DNA from: Schistosoma haematobium
Taxonomy: Eukaryota; Platyhelminthes; Trematoda; Strigeidida; Schistosomatidae
Length of the DNA stretch: 64,000 bases
NCBI RefSeq assembly: GCF_000699445.3
Contig: NC_067197.1
Location: forward strand, 33,339,809 to 33,403,808
Direction of reading: 5' to 3'
Shown here in pieces: positions 24,901 to 30,995 of this stretch. Every line of letters starts with the position of its first letter. Positions within the stretch are counted from its first letter, which is position 1. The notes below the pieces were generated by a model. That model was given only the letters and a program-made list of their open reading frames with translations. It did not search any database and had not been told where the DNA came from. The position numbers and the translations under genes are program-made.

Positions 24901-25027
24901 TTATCATCGTAGCCAAATCACCATTTGAATCAAGACACTTAGCATTGACAGGGTGCGAGTAATTTATCTGTTCTTCCTTAGCATTTTTCAAGACCAAACT
25001 CGGGTCATGAAAATTGAATTGCATCAT
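434..25027 (-). CDS. Multi-exon gene for a long coiled-coil protein (12 exons placed)
   Basis: Joining 24879-25027, 21859-22096, 20652-20774, 19526-19718, 17966-18234, 16133-16444, 13645-13839, 8107-8445, 6422-6772, 3990-4175, 2751-2949 and 434-978 gives 3,099 bases: 1,032 codons plus a TGA stop. Every internal junction has GT/AG borders and the phases agree throughout. The product is almost entirely charged heptad-like helix, rich in Glu, Lys, Gln, Asn and Leu. A roughly 120-residue Ser/Asn-rich, non-helical tail follows. There is no signal peptide or membrane segment. Such proteins usually act as scaffolds at centrosomes, cilia, Golgi or the cytoskeleton, but nothing here says which, and I do not recognise a named orthologue. 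The start at the ATG pair near 25,022-25,027 is provisional, because the frame stays open upstream and more 5' exons are likely. Confidence 0.72.
979..2429. other. Intron 11, distal part: nothing recognised
   Basis: AT-rich intronic sequence with no open frame, tRNA-like or transposon signature that I can support. Confidence 0.5.
2430..2586 (+). repeat. Fragment of unnamed dispersed repeat with coding relic
   Basis: A plus-strand frame reads CKDTEIVRERFEFLRFSIKL and then LAVENARVTFLK. This matches the spacer of the 8.7-8.84 kb inverted repeat, which reads KELNEFLRYSVKLAEVNAKV followed by TFLK. Two copies of one diverged protein-coding repeat therefore lie in different introns of the same gene. 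The parent protein is not recognised; it resembles linker regions of flatworm non-LTR polyproteins, but that is a guess. Confidence 0.45.
2629..2700 (-). repeat. tRNA-like (SINE-type) fragment
   Basis: The minus strand carries a B-box-like GAGTTCGACCCCT preceded by an A-box-like TATCGGTCAAGTG, at a spacing plausible for a tRNA-derived element. No full cloverleaf could be built, so it is called a tRNA-related repeat and not a tRNA gene. Confidence 0.3.
2751..2949 (-). CDS. Exon 11 of coiled-coil gene
   Basis: The donor is AAG|GTATGT at the left edge and the acceptor is TTTGTAG at the right edge. It encodes 66 codons plus one base, starting at TTA TTG GAA. Residues form a continuous heptad helix rich in Gln, Lys and Leu. 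It enters in phase 0 and leaves in phase 1, matching exon 12. Confidence 0.7.
2950..3989. other. Intron 10: nothing recognised
   Basis: AT-rich, no supported features. Confidence 0.5.
3990..4175 (-). CDS. Exon 10 of coiled-coil gene
   Basis: Sixty-two codons between an ATCAG acceptor and an AAG|GTAGGT donor, phase 0 at both ends. Sequence is coiled coil (for example HKEIEIQKSKLEEHNSRLQQ). Hydrophobic residues upstream in the longer open frame belong to the intron. Confidence 0.68.
4176..6421. other. Intron 9: nothing recognised
   Basis: A 2.2-kb AT-rich interval. An 84-codon plus-strand frame at 5,758-6,012 has low complexity, no recognisable domain and no splice context, so it is not called. 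Confidence 0.5.
6422..6772 (-). CDS. Exon 9 of coiled-coil gene
   Basis: One hundred and seventeen codons, phase 0 at both ends, with a TTATCAG acceptor and an AAA|GTAAGT donor. Strong heptad pattern with many Asn and Glu residues. This is one of the longest uninterrupted coiled-coil stretches in the gene. Confidence 0.72.
6773..8106. other. Intron 8: nothing recognised
   Basis: AT-rich. Contains a C7 run near 6,982 and a T9 run near 7,692, but no supported gene or element. Confidence 0.45.
8107..8445 (-). CDS. Exon 8 of coiled-coil gene
   Basis: One hundred and thirteen codons, phase 0 at both ends, with a TTGAAG acceptor and an AAA|GTGAGT donor. Predicted continuous coiled coil, including LNDLKLTHTIVQKQL and KQIEMKLQEANNK. 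Confidence 0.72.
8512..8720 (-). repeat. Left arm of 210-bp inverted repeat
   Basis: This is the reverse complement of 8839-9049, with only a few differences near the loop end and one near the outer end. The same relic protein (…KYYWKILRRNHIYSNSKSL…) can be read outward from both arms. It lies in intron 7 of the coiled-coil gene. Confidence 0.85.
8721..8838 (+). repeat. Spacer of inverted repeat, 5' part of the same relic
   Basis: The plus-strand translation leads into the right-arm frame, so spacer plus right arm form one sense-oriented repeat fragment. The left arm is an inverted duplicate of its 3' part. The spacer begins with CTTAATGGGTGTATTTCG (from 8718), and almost the same 25-base string recurs directly after the right arm at 9057-9081. 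Confidence 0.6.
8839..9049 (+). repeat. Right arm of 210-bp inverted repeat
   Basis: Sense-oriented copy of the relic, pairing with 8512-8720. If transcribed within the intron it could fold into a stem of about 210 bp. The open frame ends …NISQKSPVL and stops. The protein family is not recognised. Confidence 0.85.
9050..10422. other. Intron 7, middle part: nothing recognised
   Basis: AT-rich interval after the 25-bp direct repeat at 9057-9081. No supported gene or named element. Confidence 0.45.
10423..10844 (+). mobile_element. RTE-type non-LTR retrotransposon 3' end (5'-truncated copy)
   Basis: Aligned by eye with 12,960-13,397. It shares the end of the reverse-transcriptase polyprotein (GWKKV, TKTWHQ, NQWLETLGDMAQSRSQW) followed by the same 3' UTR, and ends in TGACTGACTGAC. 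One base is missing after GGAAGAAAGTT relative to the other copy, so the frame is broken. The SR2/Perere RTE families of schistosomes have this layout. Confidence 0.72.
10845..12399. other. Intron 7, distal part: nothing recognised
   Basis: AT-rich sequence without a supported gene or element. Confidence 0.45.
12400..12681 (-). repeat. Repeat X, copy 1, right-hand part in minus orientation
   Basis: Parallels 14,440-14,720 over strings such as TGAGTCCAGAAC, ATATGAATCA, CAACATTTG and the GTGGCTGT motif. It is interrupted at 12,682 by an RTE insertion and resumes at 13,398. The family was not identified and the strand is arbitrary. Confidence 0.5.
12682..13397 (+). mobile_element. RTE-type retrotransposon 3' fragment inserted in repeat X
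   Basis: A 716-bp insertion flanked by the 8-bp direct repeat AGACAGGG (12674-12681 and 13398-13405). From about 12,683 the plus strand encodes the polyprotein C-terminus: VRSVLIYGCETWPLRVEDTR, then HRCLRNIAGICWDHR, then HRLRWLGHVLRMP, ending at TAA near 13,193. This is the typical end of RTE-clade reverse transcriptase. One in-frame TGA near 12,939, where Arg (CGA) would be expected, breaks the frame. The 3' UTR ends in (TGAC)n. The copy is 5'-truncated, as is usual for target-primed reverse transcription. Confidence 0.82.
13398..13580 (-). repeat. Repeat X, copy 1, left-hand part
   Basis: Continues repeat X after the RTE insertion. It matches 14,725-14,811 and 15,008-15,090 (AGGTCAAAATAAAGC, ATAATAAGAGG, GTCCATAAAT, ACCATTCAT). 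Confidence 0.55.
13645..13839 (-). CDS. Exon 7 of coiled-coil gene (hidden on the minus strand)
   Basis: Sixty-five open codons with a TATCTAG acceptor and a CAG|GTAAGA donor, phase 0 at both ends. It has no internal Met near its start and overlaps a plus-strand open frame, so simple ORF finding misses it. The sequence is clear coiled coil (for example NEQLQQELNKANETIEHTEL). It fits between exons 6 and 8 without any shift. Confidence 0.66.
13985..14148 (+). mobile_element. SM-alpha-type SINE with deleted hammerhead ribozyme core
   Basis: The element has an A-box-like CTCAGTGGTC, the run GCGTTCGCGCGCGAGACCGA, a B-box-like AGGTTCACATC, then GCGAGGCGGGATCGTGGATG. It ends in GTGGTCTAGCTTCAGTTGAC and CTCATGATCTCAACTATTGAA. 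From memory this is the schistosome SM-alpha SINE, which normally carries an active hammerhead ribozyme between GTGGATGCGCAC and the GTGCTTCCAGG segment. Here GCGCAC is followed directly by GAAATGGC, so the CUGAUGA box and stem II are missing while the GAAA box remains. Confidence 0.8.
14440..14811 (-). repeat. Repeat X, copy 2, first part
   Basis: Second copy of the repeat at 12,400-13,580. At the site where copy 1 holds the RTE insertion, this copy reads straight through (TTAATAAACTGGGCATTAG). It is interrupted at 14,812 by another RTE tail. Confidence 0.5.
14812..14999 (+). mobile_element. Short RTE 3' tail inserted in repeat X copy 2
   Basis: A 188-bp insertion flanked by direct repeats TAACAATT (14804-14811 and 15000-15007). 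It ends in ACTGACTGACTGAC after a diverged version of the RTE 3' UTR (CTGCATCTCTGTGCTAAT, GTGGCAACTCGAACTGATG). No coding part remains. Confidence 0.7.
15000..15090 (-). repeat. Repeat X, copy 2, last part
   Basis: Parallels 13,505-13,575: TTATACAATAAAAATATA, GTCCATAAATAG, TTACCATTCATAATTCT, CGGGATATAAC. Confidence 0.5.
15091..16132. other. Intron 6, distal part: nothing recognised
   Basis: AT-rich interval with no supported gene or element. Confidence 0.45.
16133..16444 (-). CDS. Exon 6 of coiled-coil gene
   Basis: One hundred and four codons, phase 0 at both ends. The acceptor is CATATAG just right of 16,444 and the donor is ATG|GTTAGT at the left edge. The exon extends about 100 bases upstream of the first Met; the added part reads NNRDLDSQKANELIQTILDE. 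Coiled coil continues through VATALELKQCIEQHLQPELK. Confidence 0.7.
16445..17965. other. Intron 5: two short (AT)n tracts only
   Basis: Dinucleotide TA tracts lie at about 16,763-16,777 and 17,124-17,136. A 72-codon minus-strand frame at 17,269-17,487 lacks splice context and is not called. Confidence 0.45.
17966..18234 (-). CDS. Exon 5 of coiled-coil gene
   Basis: Starts after a TTTGCTTAG acceptor with two bases that complete an Ala codon begun by exon 4. Eighty-nine full codons follow, ending at AAA|GTAAAT. Contains ASERRSSAENALVAAHQRAD, a typical coiled-coil segment. The hydrophobic stretch upstream in the longer frame is intron. Confidence 0.7.
18235..19525. other. Intron 4, with one short inverted-repeat element
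   Basis: AT-rich intron. Apart from the inverted repeat at 19,125-19,245 nothing is recognised. Confidence 0.45.
19125..19245. repeat. Short element with imperfect inverted ends
   Basis: GGTTTTGATAGTTTTGTTTGG near 19,129 pairs with AACAAAACTTCATCAAAACC near 19,222. The inner part carries CCAAACCATCCAGCCCAGAG, and a related string (CCAACCAATCCAGCCCAG) occurs near 23,912. This suggests a dispersed repeat or MITE-like element. The family is unknown. Confidence 0.35.
19526..19718 (-). CDS. Exon 4 of coiled-coil gene
   Basis: TTTTTCAG acceptor and CAAG|GTAATT donor. Sixty-four codons plus one base, entering in phase 0. Coiled coil with SNELAKSKLTVQKTSARAEN. The trailing G pairs with the CA that opens exon 5. 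Confidence 0.7.
19719..20651. other. Intron 3: nothing recognised
   Basis: AT-rich, no supported features. Confidence 0.45.
20652..20774 (-). CDS. Exon 3 of coiled-coil gene
   Basis: Forty-one codons in phase 0, from an ATTTAAAG acceptor to a CAA|GTGGGT donor. Includes QDTYEGRITELNNILRQSEK. A second AG closer to the ACACC triplet would give a different phase, so the upstream acceptor was chosen to match exon 2. Confidence 0.62.
20775..21858. other. Intron 2: nothing recognised
   Basis: AT-rich, no supported features. Confidence 0.45.
21859..22096 (-). CDS. Exon 2 of coiled-coil gene
   Basis: TCTCTCAG acceptor and AAG|GTATGT donor. One leading base completes an Ala codon with the GC that ends exon 1, then 79 codons follow. 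Includes LLQELESREAYLQDLKNSLF and ends KKELENK. Confidence 0.7.
22097..24878. other. Intron 1: nothing firm
   Basis: A 2.8-kb AT-rich intron. Near 24,491-24,600 there is an open minus-strand frame ending at a perfect TTG|GTAAGT donor, but its phase does not fit between exons 1 and 2. Short plus-strand frames at 24,073-24,255 and 24,463-24,693 have no recognisable content. Confidence 0.4.
24879..25027 (-). CDS. Exon 1 (or first confidently placed exon) of coiled-coil gene
   Basis: Ends TATGC|GTATGT, giving two bases that fit exon 2 exactly. Contains the less helical stretch MMQFNFHDPSLVLKN and then MIIEKERRYA. The frame is open for about 60 bases upstream of the first Met, so the ATG pair may be internal. 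In a neighbouring frame, helix-rich sequence (NCKQVVRAVVLLSGYMKLNQ) runs straight up to this exon and would join it if the AAAA run at 25,029-25,032 had one more base. That could mean a sequencing error, or a 5' exon boundary I have not resolved. Confidence 0.55.
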
Positions 25028-25211
25028 ATTTTCTGGTTTAATTTCATATATCCGGACAACAGAACAACAGCACGAACAACTTGTTTACAATTTCGAATGA
25101 AGTCATTTCTATGCACTAATTCTAACAAATAGCTTAAATAGTCAGTTTAAACGTCATAATTTCATGAACAAAAATAGAAAGTTATTCTTGTTTTAAGTTT
25201 TTCGGACTGAC

Positions 25212-25262
25212 CATATAATCAGTGCAAAGATGGTGAATTATCTCTGTACTATTGCCAAATGA
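25212..25262 (-). CDS. Candidate small upstream exon (17 codons)
   Basis: Preceded on the minus strand by a very good acceptor (TTTGTCTTTTTAAG) and followed by ATG|GTCAGT. Reads SFGNSTEIIHHLCTDYM in phase 0. A 96-base intron would link it to 25,359-25,434. Tiny exons and short introns near the 5' end are common in schistosome genes. The join to the next exon downstream is unresolved. Confidence 0.35.
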
Positions 25263-25358
25263 CTTAAAAAGACAAAGGATGAATAACTTTGATTCATCAT
25301 TCGCAGGATACACTATGGACCCCATAGTTTTTACTCCTTCCGTATCAAATATACTTAC

Positions 25359-25434
25359 TTTTAGTAAGATTTTATTTAGTAGAGCCGATGAAACATCACC
25401 AAAGCTAAGCAAATTATCCGGCAGACAGAACGTT
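25359..25434 (-). CDS. Candidate small upstream exon (25 codons)
   Basis: Ends AAA|GTAAGT, a consensus donor, in phase 0, and starts after CATAG. Reads TFCLPDNLLSFGDVSSALLN then KILLK, which looks like an amphipathic helix pair and could belong to an alpha-solenoid (armadillo/HEAT-like) N-terminal region. That assignment is inference. Confidence 0.38.
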
Positions 25435-27478
25435 CTATGATAGACCGATGACAATTAGACAGCAATTCGGACATCTTCAAGGTCTAAGATAGCCTGAAAT
25501 GATTAATCAGTTCCAAGCCATAGATTGACTCACGGCACAGTGGCTGGATTTTGTCATTATCTGGTCTTGCTAGTGAGCATTTGCACCAATGGGGTCCTTG
25601 TTCTATACAATTGTCAAAGTATCCACCACAAAAGAGTAGTCCACTTTGGGTTCCAAACACGAGATGCGACCTTGTTGTGAGCTAGAAGGCCACTTCATCC
25701 CTATTTACCTTGAGCAGACCATAATCATCAACACGAACCACAAACATTGTTGACATACCCTAAAGAGCATCTGTAGGATTTAATTTGTTTTACACATATA
25801 CTACTAGAACCGTAAACGCGATACTGAGGAGCACAGAGTCTATGGGAAAGCTATAGTCAGAACAAAGACAACTTGGCTTTAAACTTTATCTGTTTCTAAA
25901 CGTAAAAACAATTAGATTAGTGCAATAGTTAAAGGAATTACAGTCATTAAGTGAAAAGCACAAACATAACAACCAGTATTGCGCGTCATATGGTAATGAA
26001 TAAAATTATGAGTCACATTATTATGACGGGATGATAACGTCTTTCATTTGGTGAGACACATGCAAAAGAGATAGTTCACAGACACATCAGACCAGATCAA
26101 CGTGGTGGACGAGCCGATGAAATTCATAGTGGACAAAAATAAAATTCTCATTTCTAAACACAAACGGCATTACAACTTATCGAGATATTGGTATACAGAT
26201 TAATTATTTCAAAGGACACGAAAGTTCGTCGATAACTCAACTCGCGGTCACGAAGATATTAAAGACGATAAGACTACGACAGAATTCTAAATAGCTTCAC
26301 AAACAGTTTTGTGATTGATTAGCTACTATAATTATCGTACCAGCTGTTAATTCCAAGCTGGGGCATGTGGATTCTGAATGGCACAAATTAAACGTTAGAC
26401 ACCCATCTTTTCTTGCAAGCAAATTCAAAGCAAATTTCTTTGGTAAGGAACAGACCTAGTTAGATCAGTGTTACATAACTTTACGGAAGCACTTAAAACA
26501 GTAGCAACTCTTGGTTTCACAGATGTCATTGTAGTTTATTATGACTAAACAATCAATTCTACAATACACAAAGTAAGTAAAATGGTGAGACACCAAAATA
26601 TTATCAATCAGAGAAGAAAGAAGACTTTGTTGTTCAGGTAACAGCATACCATCATTTCTGAGACAGGTTAAGTTGATCAGTTCAAAAGGCAAAAGTCAGA
26701 CCATGGAAATTTAAGATGGCAGCAGCTCCAGTTAAAAACAAAATAAAAACAAAACCGACCACGTCTGTGAAAATCAAGTAATCAAGTGAAACACTGAAAA
26801 TAATCAGAAATTTTTCTACAACAATAAGACTGTCCTAGCCTAGAATAAAAAATTGCAACGAAAACACGACTTGAAAATTCAAAGTAACAACTCAACACAT
26901 AAAGGTAAGACAAAGAATGATTATAACAGAAATTATATGGATCGAGAGCTCTTAAACTAGATACGTACGAAAGTATGAAACTATCCATGGAAGGATTTTA
27001 AAACTGCTTTAATCCGAAAGCTCATGAGATTGAAAGTGCTGCTTACATCTATAAAACGCTATTTGTATTTAAAGATGGACACTATACAACAAACAACACA
27101 TTATTGCAATCAGAACACAGCCATCATGGTATTCCTGAGAGAAGCAAGGAAACAAACCATAAAATATATGAAAACAATATATTTGGATGTGATCACATGC
27201 AGATCAACCTGACTCAGGAGTGCTGGTCATCATTAGACGGTAACATTGTCTGATCAGTTCTACCAAGAAGAACTCAGAAACATAGCTATATAACTGTCTC
27301 CTAGTGTATAAAAAATTAGCAACGTTACATTTAAAGTAATACAAGCATTATTATTGCCTTACGGTTGTACATAACAATGCAATGTAATAAATAAAGCGAG
27401 ATAATTTAATAGTCTCACAAGAAGTCAACATGGAAGGGTTTTACCACATGCTCACACAAAGATATCTAAATTGCTTAC
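25435..27478. other. Interval with no firm gene
   Basis: A minus-strand frame around 26,610-26,690 (PFELINLTCLRND / PEQQSLLSSLIDNIL) has protein-like content and a CTGTCTCAG acceptor, but no phase-consistent join to its neighbours. Nothing else is supported. Confidence 0.35.
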
Positions 27479-27758
27479 ATGATTGTATGTGTCACAACGC
27501 TGTTTGATATAAGCGGACAGTAAAGCGAATAATGTTAGCTTTCCGAAGACTCCGCTTTCAGGCAATCGATGGGGACATTTGCGCTTTCTCTGCTCATGTA
27601 AAAAACTATGATCTTCCAAGAAGTGTGTAACACAACTCAACTTTAGATGGATAAAGAGTTCAGTTAAATGTGATCGGGATGATACAGGCACAGCTGAATG
27701 AATGATACTTGTAATCCGCGTTAAATTCCACATTCGGCGACCAAGATCAGGAAAATCA
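27479..27758 (-). CDS. Probable exon of an upstream or same gene
   Basis: Ninety-three codons plus one leading base between an AATTGTTCAG acceptor and a CAT|GTAAGC donor. The sequence has no low-complexity bias and good helix content (for example SSRSHLTELFIHLKLSCVTH, KLTLFALLSAYIKQRCDTYN). It ends in phase 0. It may be a 5' exon of the coiled-coil gene or part of a separate minus-strand gene. The protein family is not recognised. Confidence 0.45.
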
Positions 27759-28542
27759 CTGAACAATTAGTTTGACGTTTGATAAAACATTGACTAAGAC
27801 AACCTGTGTAAATTTATGAAAACCATTCTTCTAGTATGGTGTTTTAAGTTCTAACGGTTGTCGTGCTTATATACATACACTTCTTATCCCTCACAGGAGA
27901 TCGACAAGTAATTTTCTACCAACTCTGTCATGAGCCTGTAGAATTATGGTCTACTATGATTTGTCAAGGTAAAACTGCCTAATCTACAAGATCTTACGTG
28001 GAAGTCACAACTTCGTCTACACCAACTCACTGTATCGTAACAACTACCAATACATGATGAAGAACAAGCTTAGGCTAGAGAAAGAACAATATATTTAATA
28101 CGAATAAAAGATATAAGGTAACATTCAGCGGGAACCACGCCCGCATGGCCGAGCCATGCCATCCGATCAACTCCAATTCATTCAATTAATTGTTCCCGCC
28201 TTTTCCATCGTCAATAAATTCTCCGCGTTAAATATTGAATATTTATTTTTTGAGTAGTCTTGTGTTCAGCTTTGAAGATTGTGTGGTTATGGTCCAATGC
28301 CACTACGCGCCCTCCATTTTCGTTGTTCCAATGTACTATTGTGTAGTTGACATCTGACTCTAATTCCCGAAGCCATGTGCATTTCGATCTGTCTGATACG
28401 TAACGACTTGGGAGTCATCGTTAGCCAAGACCATAAAACATCTGCTTTTTACTACGCGATAGCTGTTAAATGTTCCACAACCCTACGGTCAATACTGCTC
28501 CGTTTGGTCTAACTGGAGATACGAAGAGCTAGTTCATAGCGA
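27759..28542. other. Flank left of the LTR element: no gene
   Basis: Contains a GC-richer patch at 28,128-28,200 with a perfect 7-bp-arm palindrome GCATGGC/GCCATGC (28,143-28,159). Similar sequence is common in schistosome repeats, from memory. No coding frame is supported. Confidence 0.4.
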
Positions 28543-28864
28543 TGATGTCACGGGTATTCAGTGTTTGACAACGCTTCTACCAGTAACACCTAATATATTT
28601 CGTTCCCACCCAGAGAAATCAAAAGACAGAGTCGAGGAGATCGGAAGAATATATTCGGCGATGACCAATATATCGGAATTCTCTGATCTATTCTGGCTAT
28701 CGATTGCGGTTGATGTTGAGCACGGCGTTACCACACGTGATCTGGTGCGGATGCCTGACCGAGCGCCTTCAGCTAGATGAGTCCACTAAAACATATGGTC
28801 AGCATCCAATGTCGAAAACTTACAGAGCTATTTATTTTGGGGATTTATTTACCGCTACAGATCA
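28543..28864 (-). repeat. 3' LTR of the Ty3/gypsy element
   Basis: Nearly identical to the LTR copies in the array (for example 35,839-36,161) apart from small indels. The left limit is set by where similarity to the 5' LTR stops, just beyond the point where the primer binding site begins in the other copy. The right limit is either 28,864 (TGATCTGTAGC abutting the polypurine tract) or 28,859 (TGTAGC, where similarity with the array copies stops). Confidence 0.78.
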
Positions 28865-28873
28865 CTCCCCCCT
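28865..28873 (-). other. Polypurine tract
   Basis: AGGGGGGAG on the minus strand directly before the 3' LTR, in the position used for plus-strand priming in LTR retrotransposons. Confidence 0.7.
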
Positions 28874-29345
28874 AGTGGGGCAGTGACGACCCTAAGACGT
28901 GGCCAGCCAGAAGTTTAAACCCAACGAGTTTGTCGTTGGTAAACACTCTTCTGATAGCTTACTAAGTGTAGCAGTGTCTGGTCGTCTTTCCTTACTATAT
29001 GGGACCGAGGTACAACATAGTAAAAAAAAAAGAAAAAGTTGCAACGAAAACTTCGACTCCTCGTAAACTGCATCGTTCTTTTCCAGCCGTCCTGGAAAAG
29101 AAAAAAGAAAGTGTAAGTGCATTTTGAAATACACTCGTATGTGCGTAAAAACACAATGTCGGCGAAAACAAATGGAAAATAAACTCAAGCACACGTAATA
29201 GCGTTATAAAAATTTTTTGTTTTTTTGTTGTTTTTTTTGGAATAAAAATACAAATATATAAGCATATTAAAATTGTTTTTCTTTAAAAATATATTATATA
29301 TCGTGAAAAGAAAGATCGAGATAATACCAAATGTTTAGTAGTGCC
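28874..29345 (-). other. Non-coding tail between integrase stop and polypurine tract
   Basis: Holds A/T homopolymer runs (about 29,019-29,040 and 29,209-29,240). Three overlapping minus-strand frames here have low-complexity Phe-rich translations and are taken as chance. Confidence 0.55.
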
Positions 29346-30422
29346 TTACGTGCAATAGTCGTTTAAATGTTCTGGAAATCTAACTCTTCTTCCAGAACGC
29401 GTCGTTTTAAGTTTATTTTCAGATACATTCGGAGTATCATCGCTAGTGTTGGTTGTCGGTTGAGGAATTATGAGTGTAGGAGTCGCGTTGTGCGATTGTA
29501 CCGAAGGAAAGACGACGTGGATAGGATTTCCTTCTAAATACGCTGCTTTGAGATCGATGCTGATGTTATTGTTGGTTCCGTTCTTATCGACTATATAGTA
29601 CTTAGATTCACGTTGAAGAACTTTGAATGGTCCGTCGTATGCTGATTCGAATGGTCGTCGATGCGAGTCTCGGCGAACGAAAACGTGTGTACTATGTCGT
29701 AAGTTAGGTTGAACGAAAACATCGGTTGATTGAGGTCGAGTGGAAGCAGGTTTAACTGAACGCATTGCGTTTGTAAGCCTGTTCGTGTAGGAGGTTAGAT
29801 CCATGTTCACTGAATAGGACGAAGGATCCACGAATTCTCCTGGAAGTCGAAGTGTCGTTCCATAAACGAGTTGAGCCGCAGTGTATCCAATGTCAGCTTT
29901 CACTGCATTGCGAATACCTAACAAGACAAGTGGAAGAGCGTCCGTCCACTGTGAAACGTTTGAAGCTGATAGTGAAGCTTTTAGTTGTCGGTGAAAACGT
30001 TCTACCAACCCGTTTGCTTGTGGATGGTAGGCGGTCGTTCGGAAGCAAGTGATTCCTAGAAGTGTGGTCAGACGACGGAAAAGATCAGATTCAAACTGAC
30101 GTCCGCGATCTGTAGTGATGGTTGAAGGGCAGTCGAAATTTGCTACCCATCGTTCGACGAAGGTGCGGGCCACTGTTTCAGCAGTGATGTCCTTGATAGG
30201 TACTGCTTCTGGTCATCGAGTGAAACGGTCTACGCAGGTTAAGAGGTAAGAGTATCCATTTCAATCTGGTAAAGGTCCTACCAAATCCAGATGAACATGG
30301 TCGAAACGAGCATCGGGAGTTTTAAATGAGCCTAAGGGACATTTATTGTGTCTGATAACCTTAGATTTTTGGCAGCTTACACAGGAGCGTGCCCACTCCC
30401 TCACGTCTTTATTCATGCCAGG
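29346..30422 (-). pseudogene. pol: pol: integrase catalytic core and C-terminus
   Basis: Carries the DDE integrase core: the first Asp in DHVHLDLVGP, the second in [10 protein letters not shown], and the Glu in [15 protein letters not shown]. It cuts and joins element cDNA into host DNA. TGA codons at 30,213-30,215 and 30,261-30,263 interrupt the frame between the zinc domain and the core, each where the family normally has Trp. The C-terminal part (residues from about KPASTRPQ onward) is a basic, chromodomain-lacking tail ending at TAA 29,346-29,348. Confidence 0.85.
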
Positions 30423-30995
30423 TCAGCAAAACCGTTCTGCTATAAGCTTGATGGTTGCACGGACGCCTGGATGAGAAAGTTTGTGCAATGTATTGAAGAC
30501 ATTGCGTCGATAATACCTCGGCACGATTGGGCGATCCCTACCTGTAGATGTGTCACAAAGTAAGGCTTCCTTACCTGTTCCCATCTGTTTGATGCGTAGG
30601 TTAAGGGTTGTGGACGATAACTCGTGCTGAAGATCAGTGTCTTCTTTCTGAAGCTCGGCGAGTTTAAGAAGGTCGATTCCTTGGAAACTGTTTAAGGAAG
30701 TTATGCGAGATAAGGCGTCTGCAACTACATTGTTAGCTCCAGAAATATGTTGAATATCTGAAGTAAACTGCGAAATGTAGTCCAGTTGTCGAGACTCACG
30801 GGGAGAGTATTTGTCTGAAGGAGAGCTTAACGAGAAAGTGAGCGGTTTATGGTCCGTGAAAAGAGTGAATTCACGGCCTTCGATATAGTGTTGGAAATGC
30901 CGTACAGCACAATACATAGCTAGGAGTTCCCTACCGAATGTGCTGTACCTCGATTCGGTGTCTAGCAACCTTCTAGAAAAAAATCCCAAGGGTTG
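30423..30995 (-). pseudogene. pol: pol: RNase H and integrase zinc domain
   Basis: Begins just after TGA 30,996-30,998 and ends at TGA 30,423-30,425. Includes the RNase H signature FTLFTDHKPLTF and the HISGANNVVADALSR motif, then the H-x-H part of the integrase zinc finger (LHKLSHPGV). The Cys pair (SCVSCQ) lies beyond the second TGA. The domain degrades RNA in RNA/DNA hybrids during reverse transcription. Confidence 0.85.

Noticed and set aside
434..25027. Naming the coiled-coil gene (considered CIP2A-, CLUAP1-, rootletin- and PIBF1-like proteins)
   Set aside because: Only generic heptad similarity or single short motifs matched, and lengths or domain layout did not fit.
28770..28845. GATGAGTCC near GAAAAC in the LTR, reminiscent of a hammerhead core
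   Set aside because: The core box reads CTAGATGA and not CTGATGA, and no convincing stems I-III can be drawn.
28892..29194. Three overlapping minus-strand frames between integrase and polypurine tract
   Set aside because: Low-complexity Phe/Ser translations over homopolymer DNA. An env-like gene was considered, but there is no signal peptide, Cys pattern or adequate length.
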